Made by a program: the position numbers and the translations under genes
Shown: piece after piece, positions 45,762-55,106 of the stretch
Layout of the letters: every line of letters begins with the position of its first letter
How positions within the stretch are numbered: the first letter of the stretch is position 1
Origin: an uncultured Thiothrix sp.
GTDB lineage: Bacteria; Pseudomonadota; Gammaproteobacteria; Poriferisulfidales; GCA-002705445
Length of the DNA: 64,000 nt
NCBI GenBank assembly: GCA_902595225.1
Contig: CACJPG010000004.1
Coordinates: forward strand, 1 to 64,000
Direction: 5' to 3'
The notes under the pieces: generated by a model
The model's database searches: none
The model's input: only the letters and a program-made list of their open reading frames with translations
What the model was told of the DNA's origin: nothing

Positions 45762-46415
45762 TCAATTATTTTTTTTCTTTAAACCATGCTCCACTGCAAT
45801 AACAGCAGCTTCAACTCTTGAATGAATATCAAGTTTTCTTAAAATTGATTTTACATGTAACTTAACAGTTCCATCAGATATTCCAAGATTTTTTGCAATC
45901 AATTTATTACTTTGTCCCTCTGCTAGTAATTCAAGTATTTCACTTTCTCTTGGAGTTAGAGTGTTTATTAAGTTGCTCATATTAATCTCATTGTCGTCTC
46001 CTTGATGAAACTTAGCTAATATTTGAACTAGATTTGGAGCAACGATTGTTTCTCCTTTAAGAACATCTCTTAAAGCGACAACCAAGTTATCAGGCTCCAT
46101 ATCTTTTAACAAGTAGCCACTGGCGCCATTTCTAAGTGCATCAATTAAATCCTTTTCGGCATCACTAGTTGTTAACATTACAATAGGGAGAGATTTATTT
46201 TTTTCTCTTAATTTCTTTAAAACATCAATACCAGATTCATTGGGCATCCTAAGATCTAATAACACAATATCAGGTAGATTTTTCTCTATAGATTTTATCC
46301 CTTCATCTCCACCACTTACCGATGCAATAACATCTATATCGTGTCTGACTAAGAGTCTCTGTAAACCTTCTCTAAATAAAGTGTGATCATCGATAATTGT
46401 AACTTTTATTTTCAT
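45762..46415 (-). CDS. NarL/FixJ-type response regulator
   Basis: A 217-residue regulator with a receiver domain (1-120: TIIDDHTLFREGLQ; phospho-acceptor D54 in IVLLDLRMP; KDMEPDNLV) and a LuxR-type helix-turn-helix (about 150-212: TPRESEILELLAEGQSNKLIAKNLGI). It follows the histidine kinase gene by nine bases, so they form a cognate pair. Its place downstream of dsrR makes the dsr operon or nearby sulfur genes likely targets, which is inference. Confidence 0.92.
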   Translation of the reverse strand: MKIKVTIIDDHTLFREGLQRLLVRHDIDVIASVSGGDEGIKSIEKNLPDIVLLDLRMPNESGIDVLKKLREKNKSLPIVMLTTSDAEKDLIDALRNGASGYLLKDMEPDNLVVALRDVLKGETIVAPNLVQILAKFHQGDDNEINMSNLINTLTPRESEILELLAEGQSNKLIAKNLGISDGTVKLHVKSILRKLDIHSRVEAAVIAVEHGLKKKNN

Positions 46416-46424
46416 TTATATATT

Positions 46425-47366
46425 TTAATTGTCTTTTTCATTAAAGGATAGAATAACACGTACACCCTCACCTGGCTCACTTTCTATATCTAAATGACCA
46501 CCAATTTGTTGCGCTCTATCTCTCATAATGCTTAATCCAACGTGCTCTCCCGAGTCCTCATTATCATGGCCAATGAAGCAAGACTTTGCTATACCAATAC
46601 CATCATCTTCAATGATTAAGGAATATTTGCCAGTCTGGTAAGACATTAATAAGACTCTGACAATTTTTGCTTGAGAATGTTTCTTAACATTTAGTAATGC
46701 TTCTTGGGCTATTCTTTTGATGTGCAGCTCATCATTCTTATTTAGTTTAATAACTGGAATTTTATTTTGAAAGAATATCTTTATATCATTATTCTCGGTT
46801 TTAAAGTTTTCAACTAGCTTAGAGATTTCACTGGCAATATTATCGATTTCCTGCGGAGATCTGAAATGCCCAATTAGTTGTCTGATCTCTCTATTTGCAA
46901 GCTCGATACTTTCTTCTAAAGTCTCAAGTTCATCTGTAATTCTTTTATCTGAATACAATTCTTCTGTTTTGTATTTTCTATTATTTTTCATATATATAAT
47001 ACCCTGCAAACTTTCGTCTAAAACTCTAACTTGAAGTCTTAAACTTGCTAATGTTTGTGCTAACGAATCATGGAGCTCAGATGCAATAAAAACTCTTTCT
47101 TCCATAATTGCTAAACGATTTGCCTCCTTATTCTTATCTTCTTTATATTTTGCGAATTGCTCTAACTGAACGTTAGTTTTATTTAATTGATTTTCAAGCA
47201 TTTCAGAAACAATGTTTAAATTACTACATAGAGTTTTTAAATCTTTGGATTTTGTTGAACACTGAATTCTTGAAGACAGGTCGCCTGACATAATGTTAAG
47301 AACCCATTGATTTAAATCTTCTATAAACTCATCCAGTTCGCTTATTTTATTCTTTGGGCTCGACAT
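46425..47366 (-). CDS. Soluble NarX-like histidine kinase at the end of the dsr operon
   Basis: A 313-residue kinase. Residues 90-105 carry the HisKA_3 H-box (ERVFIASELHDSLAQT, phospho-acceptor H99), and a HATPase domain spans about 195-310 (DDGIGIA, then GLSIMRDRAQQIGG). The first 90 residues resemble a HAMP-plus-coil stretch but there is no membrane segment, PAS or GAF domain, so the signal is sensed in the cytoplasm or through a partner. One cysteine pair (SRIQCSTKS, LKTLCSNL, near 36 and 47) might be redox-active; this is speculative. It overlaps dsrR by 20 bases, so expression is tied to the dsr operon. Confidence 0.88.
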   Translation of the reverse strand: MSSPKNKISELDEFIEDLNQWVLNIMSGDLSSRIQCSTKSKDLKTLCSNLNIVSEMLENQLNKTNVQLEQFAKYKEDKNKEANRLAIMEERVFIASELHDSLAQTLASLRLQVRVLDESLQGIIYMKNNRKYKTEELYSDKRITDELETLEESIELANREIRQLIGHFRSPQEIDNIASEISKLVENFKTENNDIKIFFQNKIPVIKLNKNDELHIKRIAQEALLNVKKHSQAKIVRVLLMSYQTGKYSLIIEDDGIGIAKSCFIGHDNEDSGEHVGLSIMRDRAQQIGGHLDIESEPGEGVRVILSFNEKDN

Positions 47367-47661
47367 AATTTGGATCTTTAGGATTTAGAAATATAAAATT
47401 GAATTGACCTTTTTCCATTTCAACATAATCTACAGTCATACCACTGCACACCTCTAGTGACGCTTTTGACATAATCACCTCAACACCATCCACATTAAGT
47501 GCTTCATCGTTACTAGTAATATTATCATCAAATCCTAAAGCGTAGTGAAAATTATTTCCATCTTTTTTCATGACTGCTATTCTAAGCTTAAAACCCTTAT
47601 TTTCTTCTTTATCTATTTCTTTTTTAAATATTGATGCAGCTGCAGGTGAAATTTTAATCAT
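47347..47661 (-). CDS. dsrR: DsrR, A-type-scaffold-like protein
   Basis: A 104-residue HesB/IscA-fold protein. The three cysteines that bind iron in IscA are not conserved; only one cysteine (SLEVCSGMTV near 73) remains, at a different place. In Allochromatium vinosum DsrR also lacks the cysteines and affects dsr expression after transcription. It overlaps the end of dsrN by eight bases, matching the order dsrN-dsrR. dsrS, which follows dsrR in A. vinosum, is absent here. Confidence 0.9.
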   Translation of the reverse strand: MIKISPAAASIFKKEIDKEENKGFKLRIAVMKKDGNNFHYALGFDDNITSNDEALNVDGVEVIMSKASLEVCSGMTVDYVEMEKGQFNFIFLNPKDPNYVEPKE

Positions 47662-49027
47662 TTATGTTCTCTCTAACAAAATTTACGAAATATTTTATCC
47701 ACGGAGATTTTCTCGTATGCCTAAGATGAGAAAAATTTGCTAATAATTTTTTATAAACAAAACCATCGAAAGCGCCGTCAATGCCATGACCTCTATTAAC
47801 CTTATAAGCAAAAGATTTTTTTTTACTTTTATCTAAAATCAAATCAGCATGGTGAAACTCATGAGCATTTATTATTAAGCTATTTTTAAAGCCCCAAGGA
47901 TGATTCTTTAGAGATTGAACTTTTACGTGCCCTCTTCCAACAGGTCTTTTATTCATAATGGTTTTTGCTGGCAGCACCCCTGCCATTTTAAATTCTTTTT
48001 TATTATGCTTTATACTTTTTGTTAAATACATTAATCCCCCACATTCAGCATATACAGGAAATCCATCATTAATAAATTTTCGGACAGAATTGATTAAGGA
48101 TTTATTTTTTTCAATTTGTTTTGCATATATTTCAGGAAACCCACCTCCAATAAAAAGGCCATCAATCTTTGGCAGTATTTTTTCTTTTATTGAATTGATT
48201 GGTACTAAATCAACACCAAGCTTTTTAAAATTCTCTAAATCATCATGATAGTAAAATCCAAATGACTTATCTTTGAAAATTCCTATCTTTATATTTTTTT
48301 TTGTACTTATATTATTTAATTTTCTTTCTGCGATAATTTTATTTTGTTTTTCAATTTTTAAGCCAATATCTTTAAAATTTTTAATATCTAGAGAATTAGA
48401 AATGATTTTTGCTAAATAACTAATTTTATCTTCAGCAAGATTTTTTTCATTTGCAGGAACCAAGCCTAAATGCCTTTCAGAAATTATAAGTTCAGTATTT
48501 TTTCTGATCGAGCCTAAAATTTTTAAATCCGTGTAATTATTCACGGCATTAATTAATTTTCCTTCATGTCTCTCGGTTTTAACTTTGTTTAGAACAACTC
48601 CTTTTATATTGCATTTTTTATTAAAATTCAAATAACCTTGTAAAAGAGGTGCTATGCCTCGAGTTATTCCTTCTGTATCAATAATTAATATTACCGGGGA
48701 TTTTAACAGAATAGCCAAAGCAGAATTATCATCCTGCCCTTTATTACTTACTCCATCATAAAGACCCTTGTTACCCTCAATCAGATTAAAGTGTGATTTT
48801 TTAGACTCAAAAAAATTTTTGATCTCAGATTTTGTTTGTGTATTAAAATCTAGATTATAACATTTAGATCTTGAAGCTAGTGTCAGCCAACTTGGGTCAA
48901 TGTAATCTGGCCCTTTCTTAAATGCTTGAACATTATAGTTGAAGTCTGAAAGTAACCTTGTTAATCCAATTGAAAAGATAGTTTTCCCAGAGGATTTATG
49001 GGCAGCAGATATAAATAAGCTATTCAA
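47654..49027 (-). CDS. dsrN: DsrN, siroheme amidase (cobyrinate a,c-diamide synthase-like)
   Basis: Amidates siroheme to siroamide for DsrAB. A 457-residue CobB-type protein: P-loop-like N-terminus (FISAAHKSSGKTIFSIGL near 5-22), KKGPDYIDPSWL near 38, and a C-terminal glutamine amidotransferase (GGGFPEIYAKQIEK near 293, CGGLMYLTKS near 327). It starts at TTG with an upstream GGA-type ribosome-binding site, six bases after dsrP. It is the downstream enzyme of the dsr operon, so its cobyrinate-like name should not be read as B12 synthesis. Confidence 0.93.
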   Translation of the reverse strand: MNSLFISAAHKSSGKTIFSIGLTRLLSDFNYNVQAFKKGPDYIDPSWLTLASRSKCYNLDFNTQTKSEIKNFFESKKSHFNLIEGNKGLYDGVSNKGQDDNSALAILLKSPVILIIDTEGITRGIAPLLQGYLNFNKKCNIKGVVLNKVKTERHEGKLINAVNNYTDLKILGSIRKNTELIISERHLGLVPANEKNLAEDKISYLAKIISNSLDIKNFKDIGLKIEKQNKIIAERKLNNISTKKNIKIGIFKDKSFGFYYHDDLENFKKLGVDLVPINSIKEKILPKIDGLFIGGGFPEIYAKQIEKNKSLINSVRKFINDGFPVYAECGGLMYLTKSIKHNKKEFKMAGVLPAKTIMNKRPVGRGHVKVQSLKNHPWGFKNSLIINAHEFHHADLILDKSKKKSFAYKVNRGHGIDGAFDGFVYKKLLANFSHLRHTRKSPWIKYFVNFVRENIND

Positions 49028-49033
49028 TGTAAC

Positions 49034-50347
49034 TTAATCCGCTTTAGGTTGTTTGTTATCTTGGTTTTCTTCGCTCAACTCTTCTTTAGATTCCTCATCC
49101 GCAGGTTCTTCTTTATTTTCTTCAATTTTTGGTTCTGGATCAGGAATTCCTGCTAGAGCAATTGCATCGTTATCAAGACTTTTTGGCGTGAAGTCTAAAA
49201 CCATAATAGCAAAAAGATATATTGCTGCAGAAATACCTACACCACCTAGACCTAACATTAATTCGTATACACTTGGAATATATGCAGCCTCTACGCCATC
49301 ATAAAATGTACTACTTTCACTATAACCTGGAAAAAGATCTAGTGGAAAAGCTTGCCCTGAAATTATAATTACATAAAGCATTGTAAACCCACCAAATAGT
49401 ACTAATATAGATGCATATAAAATTCCAACGGCAGACTCAGATAATTTTTTATTGTATAAAATTAACAATGGAAATAAAGTTCCAATTATCATCTGACATC
49501 CCCAAAATAATAAAGAGTAAGTATTTAATGAAAATAAAAGAAAAAATTCATACCCATGATTTTTCGTGACATATAGATTTGTCAAATGTGATAAAACAGT
49601 TATATAAAATACAGTAAAAATAAAGTAAATTAAAAGTTTTCGGAATCTCTTAACTATCTCTGAACCCATTGGTATGTCTAATCCTCTGTCCATCCAAAAT
49701 AGAATTTTGTAAAAAACTGCAGTGCCAACTAGAAGAGATAGAGCAATAAAAAGTGGTGCTAATAATGCTCCATTATATGCCTCTTTTGCAACCAGAAATG
49801 CAAAAATAGAGCCAGTACCAGTAGTAAGTGTAACTCTCCATGCAAAAGCAAAGGTACCAACTTTACCAATAAATTTGTTATATCTAGCTTCGAACATCAT
49901 CCACAAATATAAGGCAACAACTGCCATGAAGCCGCTGTATAAAAATACGTTCCACGCAAATATTGATTTAAAATTAAAAGTTGTCATTGCAACTATCAGT
50001 CGATCAGGTCGCCCAAGATCTAGAACTAAAACAATTAAGCCACCTGTTAACAGACAAATAGCTAAAAGTGCGGATAGTCTTCCAAGAGGTTTATACATTT
50101 TTATATTAAACACAGATGATATTGAGGCAATATTTAAAACTCCAGAAGCCGCAATGATTAAAAAGATTGCAAAAACATGAGGTAATCCCCAGACAACCTG
50201 ATTATTCATTCCAGTTATCCAATGACCCTCATGCTCAAGTGTAATAAAAGAATAAAACCCTAGTCCAATAAGAGATAAAGCGATAAGTCCATATATCAAT
50301 ATTGCTTTAGAAAACTCAACAATTACATAATCTGTTTTATCTCTCAT
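49034..50347 (-). CDS. dsrP: DsrP, NrfD-like membrane subunit of DsrMKJOP
   Basis: Quinone-interacting integral membrane subunit of the DsrMKJOP complex. At 437 residues it has about ten membrane helices in the NrfD/PsrC pattern (for example LDLGRPDRLIVA near 105 and the TTGTGSIFAFLVA helix near 175). The C-terminus is an unusual acidic, Glu/Asp-rich cytoplasmic tail (about 400-437) without a known fold. dsrO ends immediately upstream, with no gap. Confidence 0.95.
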   Translation of the reverse strand: MRDKTDYVIVEFSKAILIYGLIALSLIGLGFYSFITLEHEGHWITGMNNQVVWGLPHVFAIFLIIAASGVLNIASISSVFNIKMYKPLGRLSALLAICLLTGGLIVLVLDLGRPDRLIVAMTTFNFKSIFAWNVFLYSGFMAVVALYLWMMFEARYNKFIGKVGTFAFAWRVTLTTGTGSIFAFLVAKEAYNGALLAPLFIALSLLVGTAVFYKILFWMDRGLDIPMGSEIVKRFRKLLIYFIFTVFYITVLSHLTNLYVTKNHGYEFFLLFSLNTYSLLFWGCQMIIGTLFPLLILYNKKLSESAVGILYASILVLFGGFTMLYVIIISGQAFPLDLFPGYSESSTFYDGVEAAYIPSVYELMLGLGGVGISAAIYLFAIMVLDFTPKSLDNDAIALAGIPDPEPKIEENKEEPADEESKEELSEENQDNKQPKAD

Positions 50348-51091
50348 TTATATTCCCCTATATCTTACAGCTGTATTTAGCCCAAGATCACTTCTGACTT
50401 CGGTGGTTTTATACTTATTTAATTTTTTCGAGATTTCGCTGTCTGGGTCATTTATATCACCAAATAAAATAGCTTGATGACCTTCTTTGCTGCAAGCTTC
50501 AGAACATGCAGTAGTATTTTCGCCATTGTCAACTTTATGAACACAAAGGTTACAACTTTCAACACATCCTTTTCCTCTTGGTGTATGTGGAACTTGATTT
50601 TCTAGGTTTTCATGAATGAATGATCTCGCTTTATAAGGACATGACATCATGCAATATCTGCAACCAATGCAAGTGTGTTTATTAACCAAAACTATGCCAT
50701 CTGCTCTTATGAATGAGGCGCCTGTTGGGCATACATCAACGCATGGTGGATTTTCACAATGTTGGCACATCATCGGAATAGTTAAAGACTCCCCAGAAGA
50801 TTCGTTTGTTAGTTTAAGTTTTCTTATGTATTGAGTATCAGTAGTAGGCCTCCCAAAGTCTTCTATACCATGCTCTTCATTACATGCTGTCACACACGCA
50901 TTGCACTCTTCTGAGCATTGGTTTGCGTCAATTAAAAGTCCCCATCTATTTTTCGATGATGCTGGTTCATCGGGTGCTCTGCCATGAGCGAGTTCCTGAA
51001 GCATGACACCAGGAGCTAATGTAGCCATCCCTAGCATACCGCTTTTTTTCAAAAAACTTCTCCTGTCTAATTTTATCTTATATTTTTTCAT
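50348..51091 (-). CDS. dsrO: DsrO, periplasmic ferredoxin-like subunit
   Basis: Tat-exported Fe-S protein of DsrMKJOP. The twin arginine lies at residues 10-11 (LDRRSFLKK), with a hydrophobic stretch to about 30. Four ferredoxin-type cysteine groups follow: CSEECNACVTACNEEHG, CQHCENPPCVDVCP, CIGCRYCMMSCP, and CVESCNLCVHKV with a later Cys. At 247 residues it is typical. It shares one base with dsrJ. Confidence 0.96.
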   Translation of the reverse strand: MKKYKIKLDRRSFLKKSGMLGMATLAPGVMLQELAHGRAPDEPASSKNRWGLLIDANQCSEECNACVTACNEEHGIEDFGRPTTDTQYIRKLKLTNESSGESLTIPMMCQHCENPPCVDVCPTGASFIRADGIVLVNKHTCIGCRYCMMSCPYKARSFIHENLENQVPHTPRGKGCVESCNLCVHKVDNGENTTACSEACSKEGHQAILFGDINDPDSEISKKLNKYKTTEVRSDLGLNTAVRYRGI

Positions 51092-51495
51092 TAGTTCTGT
51101 GCATCCTCTTCTTTTTTTGCGACTTTCTTGTATGGTTTAGATGCATGACAATCAAAACATTCAACTTGTGCTGCTGCTGCAATATGGCATGCCGTACAGA
51201 AATGTTCTTCAGATTTTGCGCTTGGATAAGTTCCGTCAGCTAAAGGCTTAATATGACAATTTATACAATTTTTTAAACTATATTTTTTTGTCCTAATTCC
51301 ATTAACAACTGTTTCATGACTTTGATGATTTATAAATATATGATGTTGAGCGCGCATTACATCTGTAGGCTCCACACATTTATCACCCGACGACGCGTCT
51401 ATATTATGATTAATATTTTCATGAGTTATTGATGAGCCACTGTAAAGAGCTAAAAAAAGAATTAGCGGAATCTTTATAGATAAAATCTTGTACAT
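51091..51495 (-). CDS. dsrJ: DsrJ, triheme cytochrome c
   Basis: Periplasmic triheme cytochrome of DsrMKJOP, 134 residues with an N-terminal signal anchor (about 6-22). Three CXXCH sites: CINCH (77-81), CTACH (100-104) and CFDCH (113-117). C40 in DKCVEPTDVMRAQHH matches the conserved cysteine that, in A. vinosum, is an unusual heme ligand. It lies between dsrL and dsrO; the 55-base gap to dsrL is the longest within the core operon. Confidence 0.95.
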   Translation of the reverse strand: MYKILSIKIPLILFLALYSGSSITHENINHNIDASSGDKCVEPTDVMRAQHHIFINHQSHETVVNGIRTKKYSLKNCINCHIKPLADGTYPSAKSEEHFCTACHIAAAAQVECFDCHASKPYKKVAKKEEDAQN

Positions 51496-51550
51496 ACTGA
51501 ATCTCTCCTCATAATTCAGATAATGACTTCATATTTTCTAATTACCTAAA

Positions 51551-53518
51551 TTAATGATCACCAAGAGCCATGTCGATGTAGCCTGTTGGACAAACATCAG
51601 AACATATATGACATCCAATACATTTTTTATAATCAGTGTCTACATACCTTCCAGTGGTGCTTTTATCCTTTTTCACTCTAAATACTGCGTCTTGAGGGCA
51701 ATAGATTACACAATTATCACATTCAAAACACATACCACAACTCATACATCTGTTGGCTTCTTCAACTGCTTGCTCTTCTGTGTAGCATTTTAATCTTTCA
51801 TCAAAATTACCAAGAATATTCTCTGATTCTGGCCCAACATCAGATCTAACATTTCTTGGTGTGTATGGGAAATGTCCGAGGAACATTTTATCCGTATCAA
51901 TAATTTCTTGTGCCGACCTATCCTCATAGTTATGCACTGAAAACTCTTTACTATCACTTCCCCAATGTGAACCTGGTTCATATTCAGCTGGTTTCAATCC
52001 TGACTCTTTTAGTTTGTCTAAAAGATTAAAATGATGTACATCAACTTTTGGACGCTTTTTCATTTCTTTTGAATCAACCTGATTTAAATATTGGTCAATT
52101 GTCTCAGCAACAATTGAGCCCTGTCCTATTGCAGTAGTAAGCAAGTGTGGTCGTATGATATCACCTGCAACAAAATGACCAGACTTTCCTGGTACTGCAT
52201 AGTGATTATCAGCGTCAATTAAATTTTTACCATTGTTAAATTCTTCCAATCCATCTAATACGCCGCTTTGTCCAATTGCTGCGACAATTAAATCAGCCTC
52301 GATTTCAAACTCGGTGCCTTCTATCTTTTCAGGTCTACCCTCTTTCATTGAACATTTTGCCATTTTAAGCGCATAAGCTCTTCCTGTTTTCTCATCAATT
52401 AGAACTTCTAAAGGCATTACTTCGTCCAAAATCTGAACTCCCTCTTTCATAGCATCGTGAACTTCATGCTCAGAAGCAGTCATTTCAGATTTTTTAAAAA
52501 GAGTAGTTAAAGTTACGTCATTGTGTATCCTCTCTTCAGCAAGTTTCTTGTCATGAGCTGAACCTTCTTTTAAAATATTTTCAGGCCTGATATCTTCGGA
52601 TAATTCGCCTTTTGTAGTTCCTAAGCGTCTTGATGAACAAACAACATCAATGGATGTATCACCGCCACCAATACATACAACTTTTTTTGCAGTAACATGT
52701 AATCTTTTCTGTCTAGATGCCTCGAGATACTTAATCGCGGAAACACAATTTGGAGCATCACTATTTGGAACTGGCAATGCTCTTCCAGTCCAACATCCTA
52801 TAGCCCAAAGGACTGCGTCATAATCTTTTTCTAAACTTTCAGCAGATATATCTTTTCCAACGACAGTATTTAACTTAACTTCGATGTGTCCCATAGCTAG
52901 AATTCTATTAATTTCAGGATCTAAATGTGAGTCTGGGGTCCTGTAACTTGGTATTCCAAATCTCATCATTCCGCCAAGTTTGTCATGAGATTCAAATATA
53001 ACACTTGCATGCCCAAGTTTTCTAAGTTGATATGCTGCAGACATACCAGCAGGCCCACCTCCGACAATAGCAACTTTCTTTCCGCTCATTTCTTCAGTAC
53101 ATGAAAATGAAAAACCTTCAGCAATTGCTTGATCACCGATATATTGTTCAACAGCATTTATTCCTACAAAATCTTCAACATTATTCCTATTACATCCATC
53201 CTGACATGGTGCTGGACATACTCTTCCCATCATTGAAGGAAACGGGTTTGCTGTTGTTGATCTTCTGAATGCATATTCCTGCATTTTTATATCGGCAGGT
53301 GGTTTTTCTATTCCTCTTACAATATCTAACCATCCACGGATATCTTCTCCAGAAGGGCAACTACCTTGGCAAGGAGGCGTTCTATGAACATAAGTAGGAC
53401 ACTTATGTGATTTATCTTGTTGAAATATCTGCTTTCCTAGATTGTCATAAGTATGAACACCATCCTGAAATTTCCGAAAAGTCAGCTTTTTTTCAACTAC
53501 ATCTTTATTTGTTGCCAT
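51551..53518 (-). CDS. dsrL: DsrL, NAD(P)H:acceptor oxidoreductase
   Basis: Iron-sulfur flavoprotein that takes electrons from DsrAB during sulfur oxidation. An N-terminal Fe-S domain (PPCQGSCPSGEDIRG, CPAPCQDGCNRNNV) precedes two Rossmann folds: FAD (AIVGGGPAGMSAAYQL near 147) and NAD(P) (VCIGGGDTSIDVV near 285). The C-terminus has two 4Fe-4S motifs (CMSCGMCFECDNCVIYCP and CIGCHICSDVCP). I start at ATG 53518 (MATNKD), six bases after GGAG, not at the ATG seven codons upstream, which overlaps that site. It has 655 residues and its neighbour is dsrK. Confidence 0.96.
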   Translation of the reverse strand: MATNKDVVEKKLTFRKFQDGVHTYDNLGKQIFQQDKSHKCPTYVHRTPPCQGSCPSGEDIRGWLDIVRGIEKPPADIKMQEYAFRRSTTANPFPSMMGRVCPAPCQDGCNRNNVEDFVGINAVEQYIGDQAIAEGFSFSCTEEMSGKKVAIVGGGPAGMSAAYQLRKLGHASVIFESHDKLGGMMRFGIPSYRTPDSHLDPEINRILAMGHIEVKLNTVVGKDISAESLEKDYDAVLWAIGCWTGRALPVPNSDAPNCVSAIKYLEASRQKRLHVTAKKVVCIGGGDTSIDVVCSSRRLGTTKGELSEDIRPENILKEGSAHDKKLAEERIHNDVTLTTLFKKSEMTASEHEVHDAMKEGVQILDEVMPLEVLIDEKTGRAYALKMAKCSMKEGRPEKIEGTEFEIEADLIVAAIGQSGVLDGLEEFNNGKNLIDADNHYAVPGKSGHFVAGDIIRPHLLTTAIGQGSIVAETIDQYLNQVDSKEMKKRPKVDVHHFNLLDKLKESGLKPAEYEPGSHWGSDSKEFSVHNYEDRSAQEIIDTDKMFLGHFPYTPRNVRSDVGPESENILGNFDERLKCYTEEQAVEEANRCMSCGMCFECDNCVIYCPQDAVFRVKKDKSTTGRYVDTDYKKCIGCHICSDVCPTGYIDMALGDH

Positions 53519-53549
53519 AATTATCTCCTTGTAAATCAATTATAAAGCA

Positions 53550-55097
53550 CTACGCTGCTTCATCTATATCCTCTTGTGGGTGGTTTTCTTCATCATTTTC
53601 GTCGTTCTGGCCAGTAAGAATAATCGCATTACTAACCAACTGGTGGACACTTACAATTTGGTCCATAGTAAAATCATAATATGGGAAAACTTTTGAGAAT
53701 TGGCTTTTACAAATAGCGCATATTGCTGCCATATGTGTAACTCCTTTTTCCTCAACTACTCGTCTAAGAGCCTCCATCCTAGGTAAAGCACCTTTAACTC
53801 TTAGCTCCATTAAGTCGTCAGTAAGTAGACCTCCGCCGCCTCCGCAACAGAAAGTTCCTTCTTTAATCGTATCTGATGACATATCATAAAAATTGTTACA
53901 TGTTGCTTTTATAATTTCTCTTGGAATTAAAAATTGACCTCCAGCTTTATCTCCCATTCTTGAAGCTCTAGCGACATTGCATGAGTCATGATAAGTTAAG
54001 ACCATATCATCATTAAGAGACTTATCAAATTTCAGTTTATTTTCTTGGATTAATCCATAAGTAACTTCGCAAATATGTTGTGGAACAGGATAGTTTGGGT
54101 CTAGAAAATCCCAAGGGCCTGCAAGTGTATTTAAAAAACTGTAAGCAACTCTCCATGCATGGCCACACTCACCAAATACAATCCTCTTTACTCCTAACTC
54201 TATAGCTGCTTCTCTAATTCTAACAGCTAGTTTTCTCATGTTATCGTAACTTCCAATAAACATACCAAAGTTTGCAGCTTCACTTGCATGTGAACTAACA
54301 GTCCAAGATATTCCTGCTTCATGAAAAACTTTTCCGTAACCTATCAAACCATCAACATGTGGTTCAGCAAAAAAATCAGCTGATGGCGTGACTAAAAGAA
54401 CTTCAGCACCTTTCACATCTAAAGGGTATTTGACAGCAACACCTGTCTCTTCTTCAACATCTTCTTCAAGTCCTTCAAGAGTATCTTCGAGTGCAGGGCC
54501 AGGAAGACCTAGATTATTTCCAATTTTATGAACTTTACTGATAATTTCATTACAGTATTTTTGACCTACACCAATAGTATCCATGACCTCCCTTGCAGCC
54601 ATTGAAATCTCTGCTGTATCAATTCCGTAAGGACAATATACTGAACATCTTCTACATTGTGAGCATTGATGGAAATAAGAATACCAATCGTCTAGAACTT
54701 CTTTTGTTAAATCTGTTGCGCCAACAAGCTTTGGAAAATATTTACCAGCGAATGTAAAGTACCTTCTATAAACTTTTCTATATAAATCTTGCCTTGCAAC
54801 TGGCATATTTTTTGGGTCTGTTGTGCCGACATAATAGTGACATTTATCAGTGCAAGCACCACACTTAACACAAGAATCTAAATAAACTTGTAAAGATCTA
54901 TATTTTCCTTGAAGATCAGCCATTTTTTTAATTGCTACATTCTCCCAGTCATCGACAAGCTCTCCAGGAAAACCTAATGGTTCCTGATGAGGCTCCTTTG
55001 CGATGAAAGGTTTACTGTGAGACATAACCCCTTTTTTTAATTTCGGGATTATTGGATATTCTCTAAGTTGTGGTGTATCAAATTTATTATCAGCCAT
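53550..55097 (-). CDS. dsrK: DsrK, HdrD-like catalytic Fe-S subunit
   Basis: Cytoplasmic subunit of DsrMKJOP thought to handle the DsrC trisulfide or disulfide. A 515-residue protein with two 4Fe-4S motifs (CVKCGACTDKCHYY near 75; CSQCRRCSVYCPYG near 143) and two CCG-type regions (FGECGHAWR, and FCCGGGGGLLTDD near 424), which hold the noncubane cluster in HdrB/D relatives. The C-terminal tail is acidic. It lies between dsrM and dsrL in the classical order. Confidence 0.96.
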   Translation of the reverse strand: MADNKFDTPQLREYPIIPKLKKGVMSHSKPFIAKEPHQEPLGFPGELVDDWENVAIKKMADLQGKYRSLQVYLDSCVKCGACTDKCHYYVGTTDPKNMPVARQDLYRKVYRRYFTFAGKYFPKLVGATDLTKEVLDDWYSYFHQCSQCRRCSVYCPYGIDTAEISMAAREVMDTIGVGQKYCNEIISKVHKIGNNLGLPGPALEDTLEGLEEDVEEETGVAVKYPLDVKGAEVLLVTPSADFFAEPHVDGLIGYGKVFHEAGISWTVSSHASEAANFGMFIGSYDNMRKLAVRIREAAIELGVKRIVFGECGHAWRVAYSFLNTLAGPWDFLDPNYPVPQHICEVTYGLIQENKLKFDKSLNDDMVLTYHDSCNVARASRMGDKAGGQFLIPREIIKATCNNFYDMSSDTIKEGTFCCGGGGGLLTDDLMELRVKGALPRMEALRRVVEEKGVTHMAAICAICKSQFSKVFPYYDFTMDQIVSVHQLVSNAIILTGQNDENDEENHPQEDIDEAA

Positions 55098-55106
55098 TTT
55101 TCTTCA

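Noticed and set aside
47654..49027. Vitamin B12 biosynthesis enzyme
   Set aside because: The sequence is cobyrinate a,c-diamide synthase-like, but the position within the dsr operon identifies it as DsrN; no other cob genes are near.
49722..50180. 152-codon frame on the plus strand inside dsrP
   Set aside because: Antisense to a clear membrane-protein gene; no start signal or recognisable domain.
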